Both the position numbers and the translations under genes were made by a program. 64,000 bases of DNA, from contig OW387146.1 of NCBI GenBank assembly GCA_936440205.1, positions 48,784,426 to 48,848,425 of the forward strand, in the 5' to 3' direction. This document shows, one piece after another, positions 9,986 to 22,669 of this stretch. The notes under the pieces are model-generated. The model made no database searches. It saw nothing but the letters and a program-made list of their open reading frames with translations, and was not told where the DNA came from. Numbering within the stretch: position 1 is the first letter of the stretch; each line of letters begins with the position of its first letter. This DNA is from Lepidonotus clava. Its lineage: Eukaryota > Annelida > Polychaeta > Phyllodocida > Polynoidae.

Positions 9986-10404
9986 CTCGTAGAGTTTTGT
10001 CTATATATGCGGGCAAATACGGGCAGCATTATTCTGCAATACCCGTAGTTCCCTCTTGTCACCAATGGTACATGAGATCAGCATAACACCATTATAATCG
10101 AAGTGGGGTAATATGGTTTTGATAATTTGATGAAACTCCCTAGGTGGTTTGAATGCTTATATTTATACACTATAAAGTATCCCATGGCCCATGCCCTGAG
10201 AAGAAAAATGTTAACTCACGGTGAATTTACAATGCCTAAAAAATGTAGCCTATGACCATTAGGATTAAACATCAGGATAAATATTTATGACATATAAGGG
10301 GGGGTTGACCTGTAGGTTGCGTCCATAACTTTAAGATCGATTATATATTTCATGTAATAAATCATCCTACCACTGATGGTACTGATATATACAATAGACC
10401 TTTG
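9986..10404. other. No gene seen
   Basis: AT-rich sequence with no motif-bearing frame and no repeat ends recognised. Confidence 0.4.
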
Positions 10405-12168
10405 TCAGGGCTTTATGGGAACTAAAATAACATAATATAGAGAAATTTTCTGTCCTTTCATTGGAATAAGTCTTAGTTCCTGGGTTTGAGTAATGACTGG
10501 CCATTGTTCAGTTGACCAATGCCTAAACACATTAATGAGGGCATCGGGAAGGACCATCCCCTCACCGGGTATGTGTAGAAAGTGAAGGGAGGTCTGTGTT
10601 TCAGCAGCTTTATACCACATGGCATGGGCACAAGCCCCGAGGACGGAGTCCCGGGCTCTGCCTGATGAGTAGGTCGATACGCTTGCGGAGTTGTCGCAGT
10701 AGACCTCGATTGTCCCTCCGGCATGGGAGTGGTCGACGAAGGCGCATACCGCTGCCAGGAGATTTATCGCCTCCAACTGAGATATGTGGTGGTGGGCGGG
10801 CATCCTTGCCGGGTAGCGGTAGGAGTAGAACCTGGTGCCGTCCGTGGCCCCGCCCCCTTGAAGGCAGGAGTTGGCCCATATCCGTATGACCGTCCTGCAG
10901 TGCGGGATGATGGACCTTACATTGTTGCTGGCTAGGTAGCAGGAGAACCATGCTAGGTCGGCCTTGACATGCTGAGTTATGATCTGGAGTGTAGGGTAGG
11001 GCCACGCTGAGTAGTCATCTAGGAGCTCGTGGTTGGGGTCGGAGGCTTGATCGGTATGGTCGTGTGCGAGGTGGTAATTAGAATTATCCGCGTGTGTCTA
11101 TATGGAGCTATGTGGTTGATCAGCTGGAAGTACGGGGTACCCCACCCTGGCCATAAAGTCGGGCCACGGGGCGGGGCCCACGTTGCCGGAGTCGTCGGTC
11201 AGGGGGTAAGGACCGGAGGCGGGGCCCGTGGAGTTGGGATCGGTGATGTCATCCCAGGGGAGCCCAGGTACGTCCAGTGCCAGTGGGTGGGGCACGTGTA
11301 CACCGTTGACCCGAACGGGAGCGTCGGAGTGGCAGCTCGCTGCAGCTGAGGTGGGAGCAGAGAAGGGGGGGTCCCCGCGGACGGGGGAGGCATACGGTTC
11401 CCAACCTCCATCAACGGGTGTACTTCCTGGTTTGTAGCCTGTCTTCGGCGGAGAGCGTCCACTGCATCCTTGTACGGATGGAACCTCCTGGGGGACGGTG
11501 TCCGGACTCCCATCCGCTGCGATGGATCGCTGGGGTTGCGTTGTGGTTCTGGAATCAGTGACCCGAGCATCCGAGGCAGCACGTGGTAGGCTGGTGGCCG
11601 TAGGGGCGGGCTGTGTGCACCCTGCGTGTCGGGCTCCACAGGGCTGCTCAGGTTGGTAAAGTATGTCGGGGGCCACATGCCGGCCGCCGAGGTCACCGGG
11701 GTGCTGTTGCAGGTATCTTCTTCGGTGCCCGGAGGCCTCAGTCGATGAGAAGGCATTGTTGTCCCGACTGGTCTTCGTTGTTGTTGTGCTTGGTCGGACA
11801 TGTTGCTTTTTCTGCTTCGCGGAGTGCGGCTGCTCTGATTGGTCGCTTTGCCGGATGTTGACAATGCGCACGTGGACTGTTTTTAAACACTGAAGCATGT
11901 GGTCTTCACCGTTTAAGCTTTCGTCGTTCACTTGTTTGGGAGCATAGCTGGCGTTTTGTTGTATATCAGTGGGGGCGGGCAAATCCATTTTGTCGACCAA
12001 CTGGAGGTATCTGCCAGGGCCCCCGCCGCGTTCGTCGAGGGGGCTGGCCCACACACTAGAAGCCGTGGTGCGGGCTGGCCCCCTTCCTAGTTTTTTGGAC
12101 GTGGGTCCGGCTTGTCCTTCTTCAGACGCCTTCCATGTAAAGACTAGGCAGCGGCCATGGGGACGCAA
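10405..12168 (-). mobile_element. Fossil retroelement part with DIRS-type RNase H domain
   Basis: The downstream part, about 11090-10405, encodes an RNase H-like domain: HISQLEAINLLAAV, then VYCDNSASVSTYSSGRARDS, then FLHIPGEGMVLPDALINVF. This pattern follows the RT in DIRS/Ngaro tyrosine-recombinase retroelements. The upstream part, 12168-11098, encodes a Ser/Pro/Gln-rich hydrophilic protein of no recognised family that could be gag-like. No RT core is recognisable between them. The copy is broken, with at least one interruption and missing parts. The family call rests on the RNase H blocks. Confidence 0.55.
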
Positions 12169-12169
12169 A

Positions 12170-14166
12170 TTCCCAGGAGAAAATTTTCTGTCCTTTTATT
12201 GGCAATGGCGTGTGGCAGAGAAGTCGGACCAAGTGACGCCTGTTTTGTGTTAAAAACCAAATTGTGAGGAAACAATTATGCCCAGGCCGGCATCAGTGTC
12301 GGTGACGAAGACTATGAGGTTACCCTCTTATCTTCGTCAATGGATTTAATGGTCTGGACGCACGTGGATTCATGGTAGACATGTTCTTTTAGTTTTAAGC
12401 CCATGACACATGCACCAACTGACCCGTATTCAACTGTATGTGTCCGGGCTTCAACTTAGGCTAGTCTAAAGAAAAGTCTAAAGAAACTATCCAAACTAAA
12501 CTGTGGCTGATGTAGGGATGCCTAGGCCTAGTACGACTTGCTGTATGGCCCTGTATGGGTTGTATTTTGTGGGAGTATTTGATTTACACGGTTGATGTAC
12601 ACGGTTTAATGGTATGGACGCACATGGCAGACATAGGGGACGCATGGCAGACATAGGGGACTTAACGCAAACTTTGCACGGTTATATTGACGCACTGGCT
12701 AGCACAATTGCAGCACAGTAACACCGTGATTATCCTTTTACACATGTGTGCAACTCTACTGTGCCTCTCCTGTGCCAGTGGCTGTGACTGGTATGGCTGT
12801 GGTCATTGGCCGTCATATACCTTTTGCTCAAGGGGGGATAGTACGCGGGATAGTACGTGCGCACAAGACGGCTTTCCCGCAGGCTGGGGGTCAGGGTCCT
12901 TGTCGCGCAAGTCCTGACGCCTGACGCCAGCAAAATATCAAAGGGGAGTTGAGAGCGTTAACGGGCTTTCTGTACAAAGTTTTACTGTGCTGTGCTATGC
13001 ACCTGTTATCACAAGCAGATTGTGAATATACTATACCAGAGACGCACAGACTGATTGCACTAACTGTGCCAGACTTACATAATGTGCTGTTGCGCAGCAG
13101 ATCTCGAAAAAGACACAAGGCTCAGTTTTTCCCATGTCTAAAGCAATGGAAAACTATTTTTGACTATTGTACATTTTGTATGTCTATAATTTATTTTACA
13201 TTTGGATGTCTATATTTTTTTTAAAATTTGATTTGCAAATTCAATCACATATACAGCAGATGTTTGTGAATTTTCTGGTCGGCCTAAAGTAGGCCTACTC
13301 ACAATTAACCATCGTTGGTTGTCTTAATTGAGACTGATCAGCCAGGCTACAAGCAACTCCTTATATACGATTATGTAATCGTATTACCGCGTCTCTTCCT
13401 GTCCCTGTACCCAACTACTGATTCGGAGTGTGATTAATCAGTGTTGATGAACAGTATTAATAATTTGCAACCTACTTCGGCGTCCACAGAGGTGGCCATT
13501 TGGTCCAGCTGGGTTGGTCGTTCTGGTGGTCCTGGAAGTCCTCACGTGGTGTGCACGTCTCATGTGTTCTTCCAGCTCTTGCTGTTCTTCCCATTCTTCC
13601 GGTAGGGGCGAGGTTTCTGGTGTCCTCAGGGTCATGACGAGGGTGCTGGAACAAGAAAAAACTCCTACCATAAGGTTCCAAAGCATTGTGTCCGTCTCTA
13701 GAACACCGATAAGCTGTTCCGAACAGCTGTGACCCAGCTACCATTGTTTACAAACACAGCATAAGGCCTGCCCCCAACAGATGTCAGTCCAACAGATGTC
13801 AGTCCTCAAAAATGTCAAAAAAACATTAGACATTCCCTGATGCAACGAAGAGACTCACCTGGTTTGGTGATTGTCAGACATGGCAGATGCTATGCTATGC
13901 TAAGGGATTATTATTATCTGAATTGTCTGTGATATGCTCGTCAGGCTGTTGGCGGCAAAAGTGAAACTGAGTCATGCGTGGGTGGAGGTTTTTAACATCG
14001 CAGACCCAACTGCCCAGCAAGAAAACACTCCGACACAAAGTATAGTCCCCCCACCCCCCTCCATCAACCTGCACAAGTAGTATATTGGAGTCGCTGGCGC
14101 GCATAGCAAATGCTACTAAGAAAATAGGTTAATAGACTAATAGAGTTTGAATAATTAGGTCATCAC
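12170..14166. other. Non-coding stretch
   Basis: Short frames (12687-12917, 12949-13224, 13438-13744) show no recognisable motif. Small local repeats occur, such as CATGGCAGACATAGGGGAC twice near 12625-12661 and CAACAGATGTCAGTC twice near 13780-13803. Confidence 0.45.
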
Positions 14167-14171
14167 AACCT

Positions 14172-14825
14172 TGCACAAAGGTAGAAATTAACATTTGCTT
14201 TGTGCAAGCCTACTGAATTAGTGTAAGAGCCACCAGATGAATATACATGATGGAAATTCTTCCAAATTACTTAGTTTATGAAAATATATAGTAATGGCCA
14301 GTGCCGCTGGTAAGTGTTGATATGCCTGACGACAATGATCATCGGGACACACTTCCCCGCAAGCACTGAGGCCCTGGGAAAAATCGATATCAGACTACTT
14401 TATAAACGAGAGTGTAGGAGAGTCAAGAGAGAGAGAACAGTAGCACTTGGATCATACGGATCGGGAGATTTGGAAGGGGGTTTAGATAGCCATACAATCA
14501 CAGGGACATCTGGTGACTTATACAACGTCGTTACGAGATGGCCGGAGGCGAGAACAAGTGGACTCTACGGAGGAAGCTTACCTCCCCTCAAACTGAACTG
14601 TAATACCTTGGATTCATTGCCTTCACGAGCAGCTGTACGCATCACTATAACCACCAATAAACTTACCGCACTGCCAAACGTTGTTCATGTTATGGATTGA
14701 GCGCCCATACCGCGGACTCGCTCACCACTCGACTAGCACTCCCCTTAGAGACAATACCAACCGTAATAATTATATCGGACAATGCACGGAAATGATAATC
14801 AACACAAAACTAAACCATAGCGTTC
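14172..14825 (-). mobile_element. LTR-like element, 654 bp, with 5-bp target duplication AACCT
   Basis: It reads GAACGC...GTGCA on the minus strand. It is flanked by AACCT at 14167-14171 and 14826-14830. It closely matches the inverted copy at 63331-63974 over its whole length and is related to copies at 26808 and 29034. With no inverted ends, a 5-bp duplication and no coding frame, it best fits a solo LTR, although the ends are not TG...CA. Confidence 0.7.
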
Positions 14826-14830
14826 AACCT

Positions 14831-16742
14831 ACTTTCATGACCTACTTTTAAATATTACGTTTCACTACCACTGTATGTACTTTTTCTTTTTTTTTCTTTT
14901 TTTTGGTTTATAGTTTATACATATATTTTCCAGAGAATTACAGTGATACGTATGATTTTCGTAATTCTTACATTTTTGTTATATAGTTTGTACATGTTTG
15001 TACAATATTGTATATGTTTTATGTTACATAATAAAGAAAACATAACGTCATTTTGTCATTTATTGTTATTAAAATGTATAATATAAATTTAAATGATATG
15101 GGTAGTGCATGTAAATGTTTAATTTCCCTACTGCACAAGTCGATGCACAAGCATGAATGACACTCATGATGATAACCTTAGAAAAGGGTGGACTTTCGTC
15201 TACCTACACTCTTCTTCTTCCCGTTGGCACGTCTCTTACCTTGAGTTGCTCGCTGTCATTTGGCTGGAGGTCCACGTCGTCAATGTTTAAGTACCTTCTG
15301 ACTGCACTGAAGGTAGTGTCCATTAGATCACTTCCTGCCTTCTTAGAGCATTTTACTGTGCTCTTCTTAATGTTTTTTCGAGCCAACACATCATCAAAAA
15401 GCCCTTTTCCTGTTTTCACGATGGTGGGGACCGCTCCTTTAAATGCTGATGCATCAATCTTCTTTATCATGAGAAGGGCTAATCTAATTATACTTCCGAA
15501 TATTGCGTGGCCACATTGTCTTTAAGCTGCACCGAAAGCAGGTAATTGTCCACTTCCAAATTGCGAGCGCTTATAATATTGACCGTGTTCACCTCTTGGT
15601 GCTGTGTACAATAGTGGTATGCCTTACGTCAAAAAATGGCTTAGGTGTTTTCCCAAAAATCTTTTTAGGCTAACATTATTTTTGGTAGCCATCTTTTAAA
15701 AAAACTGAAAAATAGGAATATAGGCCTATAATTATGGTTTGTCACATAGATAGGTTATTTCTGAGGAACTAATGAGGTATGAAAACAGTTTTTGAATGTT
15801 TAGAATGTCTATTTTTGGAGAAATTATGTTTTAAGAAAAACAACAATTGGTATCAGGGTTTCAAGCAGCCATCTTTCAAATTTCTCTTTCAAGTATTTTT
15901 CTAGATTCTAGATCAAATTTGAGAACATCTACCCAACTGTATTCACTAATTATCCGTTTGAACTATAATTAGACTATATACTTGACCATTTAGTTGCCTA
16001 GTAACAGACAAGAATGTCACATTTCCTTAGCAACTGGGTACTTACAATCTTAAAATAATTTGCAAATGTATATAATAAAGATCAATCCTATGTTAAGACC
16101 TCTTTGCTAATATGTAAGGTTTTCTATGGTTTTATGTTGTCTAGCAACAGCCTTTCACACAACAAAATGGCTTAGCAACCATTCCTCCATGACCCTTCAA
16201 CATACATTATGATAATATCCAACATATCTAATGTGTGTTTGGAGCTGTGTGATGTAAGTGGGTCATTTTTGAGATATCTTAATGTTCATATTCTTTGGGA
16301 ATCTGGAAACAATGGTAACCTTCAGGATTCAGCTAGCAATGGAACTAGACTGTCATATTTACCTAACAACAATGTATTAGGAATTCTAGAATTGTCTTAG
16401 ATTATGTATAGGCAATGATGCAAGTAGAAGAGATGCTTAGGGAGATTGAAGGGTCCTTTATCTATTGTATGGCAACAGCCTAGTGCATAAAACAATTGCT
16501 TGGCAACCAGTATTCATTTCTTTTATTATTATTCAAACAATTTCACATACATAAAGTAGCATGTTCTCAAAGTGGATTAGCAGCAGGTCAAGGCCAGCAA
16601 AATGGCTTGATGCCCCTCTTGAATTTTACCTTATATATCAACCGTTGAACCACTAATGGCAACATATGCCAAATACAAACAGCTCTGTAATGGGGGTATT
16701 TTGGACTTTTGTTATTTTTGTGAATTTATGTGAAAATTTATT
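14831..16742. other. Non-coding, AT-rich
   Basis: There are T-rich runs near 14880-14904. A minus-strand frame at 15204-15470 gives a lysine-rich 88-residue peptide that I cannot assign. The rest resembles old dispersed repeat with recurring 'GGCAACAGCC'/'TTAGCAACC' words. Confidence 0.4.
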
Positions 16743-17170
16743 TTTTTGATTACCGCATTGTTCACAGTGTCTAAGATGATACATAACGGATGATATATGT
16801 TTCCTCCTTCTGAGATATAGTTCTCAGTGCCCATATAAATCAAGTAATTCGTGGTATTTAAAATGTTTATGTGATTGATAATCTATTGCATGCATTGCTC
16901 GCCTTTGTAACTTCTTGATTTTTGAAGCAGTAGCTGAGTCATTTAAAAAATCAGCATATTCCAATTTGGTAATATACAAGTCTTATAGATGAGATTTGTT
17001 ATTGAGTTTGTTATGAATGATGTGATTTTTTTCAAAATATAAAGTTTAGGATTTGCCTTATCATAAGTTGTGTCAATCATTTTGTCAAATGATAGATTGC
17101 AGTCAAGATCTATTCCCAGATATTTATATGAGTTCATAACATCATAAATAGTAAATGTATTATACAAGGT
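16743..17170 (-). pseudogene. LINE ORF2 fragment (RT thumb region)
   Basis: The frame holds YKYLGIDLDCNLSFDKMID, then KLYILKKITSFITN and IYKTCILPN, which is the post-palm part of a LINE RT. A frameshift near 16965-16985 moves the continuation (SKIKKLQRRAMHAIDYQ) to another frame, and that part is cut by a further stop. There is no 5' part. Plus-strand LINE-E begins just beyond it. Confidence 0.7.
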
Positions 17171-17239
17171 CCTGTCACAAATTTCATCCTTTACAGGATG
17201 TACTGGAAGTACTTAAAAAAAATCTAAAAACCTAGTTGT

Positions 17240-17801
17240 GGTTAGAACATTTAATAGATACGGAAGCAACAATTGAATAAAAAATTGAACGAAATAGACA
17301 TCTATAAATCATCAGGGCTATCCATTTCTTCCAGGATATTAAGAGACAGCTTCAAGTGTTTACATGAACAACTATTATATCTATTCAACCTCTCTATTGA
17401 AACTCAAATATTCCCAAATGAGTGGAAAGTTGGAACTGTGGTACCCATACCAAAGGTTAATAATCCAAAATGTGTTGAGGACCTACGAACTATTACCTTG
17501 TTGCCCTTACCAGGGAAACTGTTGGAGAAATTAATTCATGATCAACTGTATGAGCATATAGAAGATAATTCACTTTTTTGTCCTAATCAAAATGGTTTTC
17601 GTACCAAGCACGGAACCCAAGACACAATATTTAAATTGATTAACGAGATAACTTTAAACAATAACATGAGACAGCCGACAATGGCTGTATTCATTGATTT
17701 TAAGAAAGCCTTTGATACCTTAGACCATTCTACTCTACTATCAAAATTGGATGAAATGTATGTTGATAAGAATATGAAAAATTGGATTAAAAACTACCTA
17801 T
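17240..17801 (+). pseudogene. LINE-E ORF2, 5' half of RT, split by LINE-B
   Basis: It reads IDIYKSSGLSISSRILRD, then VVPIPKVNNPKCVEDLRT, LLPLPGKLLEKLIHDQLY and AVFIDFKKAFDTLDHSTLL, the first RT palm blocks with their Asp. It breaks off after WIKNYL at 17801, where the poly(T) of inverted LINE-B starts. The downstream half is at 23095-24090. Confidence 0.85.
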
Positions 17802-17915
17802 TTCTTTTTTTTTTTTATTGCGTTTATTCATAGCAAAACTTTCAGGTAAATAACCTGATCTTCCAAGCGTGCCAGTCTTGGTACAACTGAGGCACTACAT
17901 TAATAGATATAAAAA

Positions 17916-18228
17916 TAAACAATTACACAGAATACAAGTTATATATAATAGTATACCGTGCACTACCATAACTAGTTGTCAGTTAGGTAAAAACACACAG
18001 TTAGACACTATTTATGAAAATAAACAATTACACAGAATACAAGTTATATATCACAGTACACCTTGGATTACCATAACTAGTCGTCAGTCAGGTAAAACAC
18101 AGGGTTAGACACTATTTATGAAAATAAACAATTACACAGTATACAAGTTATATATTATAGTATACCCTGCATTACCATGACTAGTTGTCAGTCAGGTAAA
18201 AACACAGGGTTTGACACTATTTATAACC
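17916..18228 (-). repeat. Three ~105-bp tandem repeats in the LINE-B 3' UTR
   Basis: Units start with TAAACAATTACACAG at 17916, 18021 and 18125. Each contains an ACTAGT(T/C)GTCAGT(T/C)A motif (17971-17985, 18076-18090, 18180-18194). The ORF2 stop lies inside the last unit. Confidence 0.85.
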
Positions 18229-21126
18229 TTCAATATATGTACCAAAGTCCTTAGAGATACGGCTCTGAAAATCAAACTTAGAGTCAGTATGTTGACACTC
18301 GCGTGATAACTTATTCCACAAGGATATTCCACGAACATATGGAGAACTTATATACATCTTACTTATCATTCGCTCCGTTTTAAACACTATTTTCTGCACA
18401 CTCCTATTTTGTCTAACGGGGACTCTTAATTTATCAACAATTCTACTATTTCTATACATTAACATTAACAATTGCTTATCACACCTCTGCAGTACGCTTG
18501 CAAGCTTCGATTCTTGATGTAGCTCAATACGAGTCATACAATATCCATGCGGATGGCCGAAGCTGGTTCGTAATCCACGATTTTGTAACTTTTGCAGGTT
18601 GAGATACTCTCGTTGATTACTCGATTTATAAAGGTAACAACAGTAATCCAAAATCGGCAAAATAGTTTGTTTATACAGTTGTATGGAAGCCTTTTTGGTC
18701 AAGTACCGTCTGATTTTACTAAATTGAAAAAGTTTTCTATTTACACGATCATAAACATTATTGAGGTGAGAACAAAGGGACATTTCTGAATCCAGAGTTA
18801 CAACCAGATAATTATAAGTAATTACATGATCTAGCTTTTTAGCCAATATACTAACACCCAAAAAATTAGTTTTCTCCAATTTTTGACGTGTAGACACCAG
18901 CATACTTTTTGTTTTTGTAACATTTATTTTTAAACGGTTTTCACTACACCATAAAGCAAATAAGTTCAAATCATCCTGTAAGTCAGTGGTCACTTTGTTG
19001 ACATCCTTATCAGAGGTATATATTACACAATCATCTGCATACAATAACACATTACATCTTTCAAAAACATTAAATACATCATTTATGTAAAGAATAAACA
19101 GTAAAGGACCTAAGGCAGATCCTTGTGGTACTCCCGCAGTTACAGTTAAATTTTCAGACAACATGTTATTGAAAAACGTTTTTTGAGTTCGAGTTAAGTA
19201 ACTTCGAAGCCACATTAGACTTTTCATATGAAGACCCATCATTGAAAGCTTATTTATTAATCTACCATGGTGTATACTGTCAAAAGCCTTTGAGACGTCC
19301 ACATATACCAAGCCCGTTAGCTCACCCTTGTTCAAGTTATTATAAATATCATCAGTTAAATCATAAGTGGCTAGAAGTGTCGAACTACCAGGGACAAAAC
19401 CATATTGGCGTTCATCTAATAAAACATTGTCAGTAATATAATTATACAATCTCTTATGGATCAATTTCTCAAACACCTTGCGGGGGAGCGGAACAATAGT
19501 TATAGGACGCCAATTTGTAGTCCTTGTCAAGTCACCTACTTTCGGAATAGGCGTTATGCTCCCTGTGGCCCATGCTCTAGGGAAGCAGCCAGATGTAATT
19601 GAGCAATTGTAAATATCAGTTAACATATTCCTTAGGACTATCAACGCAACTTTAATTACAGTTGAACTTATATGTTCAAGACCACTTGACTTGGAGACTT
19701 CAATTTGTTCCAACTCATGAAGAACTTCCTCTATTGTTATTTCATCAAACATTTCACCATCCACATTGTTAAGGAATTCAGTACCATCATCCCAATTCCC
19801 CACATGGGATAACTCATTACTTATCGATTGGCCAACATTTGCATAGAATTCATTAATGAAGTTACTTTCCTGACCAGTACGAACGAGTTCACCATCGTCA
19901 CGCTTCAGAGTATAATGTATTACACTATCACTTGGGTTATGTAATAACGACTTTATCTCGCGCCAAAAACGTTTTGGGTCTTTTTTGTTATTGTCCAATT
20001 TTGATTTAATATAATGTCCTTTAGCCTTACAGATTTCACTATTGCATTTATTTCTAAGGTATCTCGCCATACTAAGATAAAATTCATTATTTGTACACTT
20101 TGCACGTCTAGCATAGTAGTTTCTATCCTTCATTAATTCTATCAATTCAGCAGATAACCATGGTGGATGATTCCTACTCGCACGAACCTTCCGAAGTGGA
20201 CACATAACTGACATAATATCAGTTATCCTATTGTACAAAATTGCCCATTTTTCATCAACATCAGAAGAAACATTTAAACAAGTCCAGTCAGTTGAATTTA
20301 ACAAGTGTATAAACCGATCCTCATCAAATTTTTTATAATTTCGACAATATCTAGTTTCAAATACTTTACGGTTACGATCCTTTTTACGTATGGCAAAAAC
20401 TGGGAAATGATCAGATAGGTAGTCATCCAGTACACCCGAATCGTGAACAAAACTTGAGTTAGTTACAATATAATCTATACAGGTACCACTATAACGTGAG
20501 CTTCGGGTAAAGCCCTTTATAAGTTGATGCAGATTATGATCTTTAAACTGGTCCTTTAAAATCTTTAATTGAGCGTGATTGCGTCTATTCCAGTCCAAGT
20601 TGAAATCACCTAATATCCAGATTTCGCGACCAGTCTGCATTAGTGTACTAACTAGATCTGATATTTCAAGCACAGAGGAGGCAGGATTAGATTTAGGTGG
20701 ACGATAGAGGGATGTAATTGACATTCTCTTAAATCCAGGCTTGTCTAGAAAGATAGTAATTAACTCCAAATTCTCTGTAATTTTGCTTAAGGTAGGTTGT
20801 TGTGATACAAATGGTGCCCATTTAGTCCCTACATATATTGCAACTCCACCTCCCCGCACACTGGGTTGACAACCTGATATCATATTCATATTGTTATGAT
20901 CTTTACTACATCTATCCAAACGATAACACATTTTATTATCAAGACATATCATTGAATCTGAATATCGGTCATCTAGCCAGGTTTCGCTGCAGCATAAAAT
21001 ATCAAAGTCTTTAAACACTATGTTTATCTCAGGTAGCTTCCTATAGATACTACGACAATTTATGTGTGAGAGCTTAAACCCACTTAAATTAGCAATATCA
21101 ATTGCACTGCGAGAAGTGTTATCCAT
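18217..21126 (-). CDS. LINE-B ORF2: endonuclease + reverse transcriptase, 969 aa, intact
   Basis: This is the replicase of a non-LTR retrotransposon. The endonuclease occupies about residues 15-245: LSHINCRSIYRKLPEI, CCSETWLDDR, RGGGVAIYVG, SLYRPPKSNP, GDFNLDWNRR near 174, GTCIDYIVTNS and LSDHFPVF. The RT occupies about 500-770: NWRPITIVPLPRKVFEKLI, VYVDVSKAFDSIHH near 610, GVPQGSALGPLLFILYIND and the catalytic YADD in LLYADDCVIY near 697. A basic C-terminus ends near IEGYK. I see no RNase H or restriction-like endonuclease domain. Length and order fit the CR1/Jockey group. It reads open throughout from MDNTSRS. The endonuclease closely resembles that of LINE-C (SLYRKLPQLN, CCSETWLDNRY). Confidence 0.93.
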   Translation of the reverse strand: MDNTSRSAIDIANLSGFKLSHINCRSIYRKLPEINIVFKDFDILCCSETWLDDRYSDSMICLDNKMCYRLDRCSKDHNNMNMISGCQPSVRGGGVAIYVGTKWAPFVSQQPTLSKITENLELITIFLDKPGFKRMSITSLYRPPKSNPASSVLEISDLVSTLMQTGREIWILGDFNLDWNRRNHAQLKILKDQFKDHNLHQLIKGFTRSSRYSGTCIDYIVTNSSFVHDSGVLDDYLSDHFPVFAIRKKDRNRKVFETRYCRNYKKFDEDRFIHLLNSTDWTCLNVSSDVDEKWAILYNRITDIMSVMCPLRKVRASRNHPPWLSAELIELMKDRNYYARRAKCTNNEFYLSMARYLRNKCNSEICKAKGHYIKSKLDNNKKDPKRFWREIKSLLHNPSDSVIHYTLKRDDGELVRTGQESNFINEFYANVGQSISNELSHVGNWDDGTEFLNNVDGEMFDEITIEEVLHELEQIEVSKSSGLEHISSTVIKVALIVLRNMLTDIYNCSITSGCFPRAWATGSITPIPKVGDLTRTTNWRPITIVPLPRKVFEKLIHKRLYNYITDNVLLDERQYGFVPGSSTLLATYDLTDDIYNNLNKGELTGLVYVDVSKAFDSIHHGRLINKLSMMGLHMKSLMWLRSYLTRTQKTFFNNMLSENLTVTAGVPQGSALGPLLFILYINDVFNVFERCNVLLYADDCVIYTSDKDVNKVTTDLQDDLNLFALWCSENRLKINVTKTKSMLVSTRQKLEKTNFLGVSILAKKLDHVITYNYLVVTLDSEMSLCSHLNNVYDRVNRKLFQFSKIRRYLTKKASIQLYKQTILPILDYCCYLYKSSNQREYLNLQKLQNRGLRTSFGHPHGYCMTRIELHQESKLASVLQRCDKQLLMLMYRNSRIVDKLRVPVRQNRSVQKIVFKTERMISKMYISSPYVRGISLWNKLSRECQHTDSKFDFQSRISKDFGTYIEGYK

Positions 21127-21421
21127 AATATGCTAATAAAAATTCGTCTATTAATAGCTTTATAGTCAGAACATTTATTACATCAAATATCAAAAACACC
21201 AAGGTGTATAGACAATACAGGTTATAAAGGCTCAGTGTAAACTGTTGACGGGACGGGACGGGATTTGATCCAGTTCTTGTCATACGGCATAGGCCAGTAT
21301 AGTGCCATCAGAGGCAAAAGGACCATGTCGTTATTATAATTGTAATTGATAAGGAGACAATTAGAGACTAATGAATAATGATTGAATATGATGGTGGTGG
21401 TGCGCTCCCAGCCAGTCACCA

Positions 21422-21455
<34 letters not shown>

Positions 21456-22669
21456 GACAAGCAGTTTAACCAAAACAAATTGTATAAGAAATAACACTAC
21501 ACCTACACTAGAACAAAAGGAAAAAACAAACATACAAACAACCAAAACAAAAATACAAAACAAAAATAAACAAACAAACAATGGTAGTTTAGGTCCTCAT
21601 ACAATCCTCAAAAATTCAAAGACAAGTAGACGGGTCACCATACAAGTTCAATTTTTAGACATGCAGACTGACAGGTCATCGTACACATTTAGAAGAGTCA
21701 CCTATATAGTTTAAGTGAGCCCTAGTCAATATACATGCATCACCTTTAACAGTAGTTAATAAAATCCTATAAGTGACAGGAGATGACAACAGCACAAACT
21801 CATATTTGTTAGCCTATTCATATGAGTGAAAGCTGGCATTGACTAGTCTTCAGTCAAACGACATTCGATCTACATAGTATAGAGGGATAAAAAGGGAACA
21901 TGTATTAACAACCTCAATAATACCACTAGACTAGTCTTCAGTCAAGTGACAACTGAGATCATAAAATTTAAGACATGAGGCAATAGATATATCATGACAA
22001 TCAGGAAATACCAGTCATTCATTCATTCATTTGACTAGTCTTCAGTCAAATAGAATAATTATGTGATGTCTTAATACAAGTCATAAATACATGTTATCAA
22101 ACTTATTATCAATTCGCAAGCACTGTAGTGCAGTCTCCGTACTTAACCGGTCTAGTTCATATGACATATAATACTGATCTTAAAACTATATCAACAAACA
22201 AGATAATCAAAGACAATACATTAATGAAACAAGGTCATAACACAACTTGCAAAAATACATGTCACCAAACACACTTACCAGTATTCATGGTCTCCATACA
22301 AACATTGTAAATGCAACATCATACAAGTTAACCAAGGTCACACTTAATGTCATAATACAAGTAAAAAATATCAGATTAAATTATCATACATGCCAATTTA
22401 ACTGTACACTGACCTAAAGGGAAGGGGAAACAATTTAAGCAAATCAATTAGCAAAACAAAGCATGGAAGTTTAGGTCATTATACGGTCCACAAAATTTAG
22501 AGACAGGTAGACTGGCCTGTCATCATGCAAGTTTAGAGGAGTCACCATATAAGTTAAGGAAAGAAAAAAAAAAAAAAAAAAAAAAAAAAAAGAAGTTACG
22601 TGGCAATTTCACATAAGACTAGTTTTCAGTCAGAGTGCATGCCATGGCAATTTCACATAAGACTAGTTT
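21127..22669 (-). repeat. LINE-B inter-ORF region with repeated GACTAGTCTTCAGTCA motif
   Basis: Five motif copies: 21841-21856, 21929-21944, 22033-22048, and with TTTT variants 22617-22632 and 22661-22676. The last two sit in a 44-bp tandem duplication. Segments of about 90 bp at 21575-21665 and 22462-22545 are diverged duplicates. Two long A-runs on the plus strand lie at 21422-21451 and 22564-22591. No open frame of note. Confidence 0.7.

Noticed and set aside
9783-10016. Two small frames sharing the same peptide
   Set aside because: The shared peptide is the two strands of the 50-bp palindrome, not a gene pair.
15204-15470. Lysine-rich 88-codon minus frame as a possible structural protein
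   Set aside because: It has no recognisable motif or neighbours; composition alone is not evidence.
17916-18228. CRISPR-like array
   Set aside because: The units are contiguous ~105-bp tandem repeats without unique spacers, inside a LINE 3' UTR of a eukaryote.
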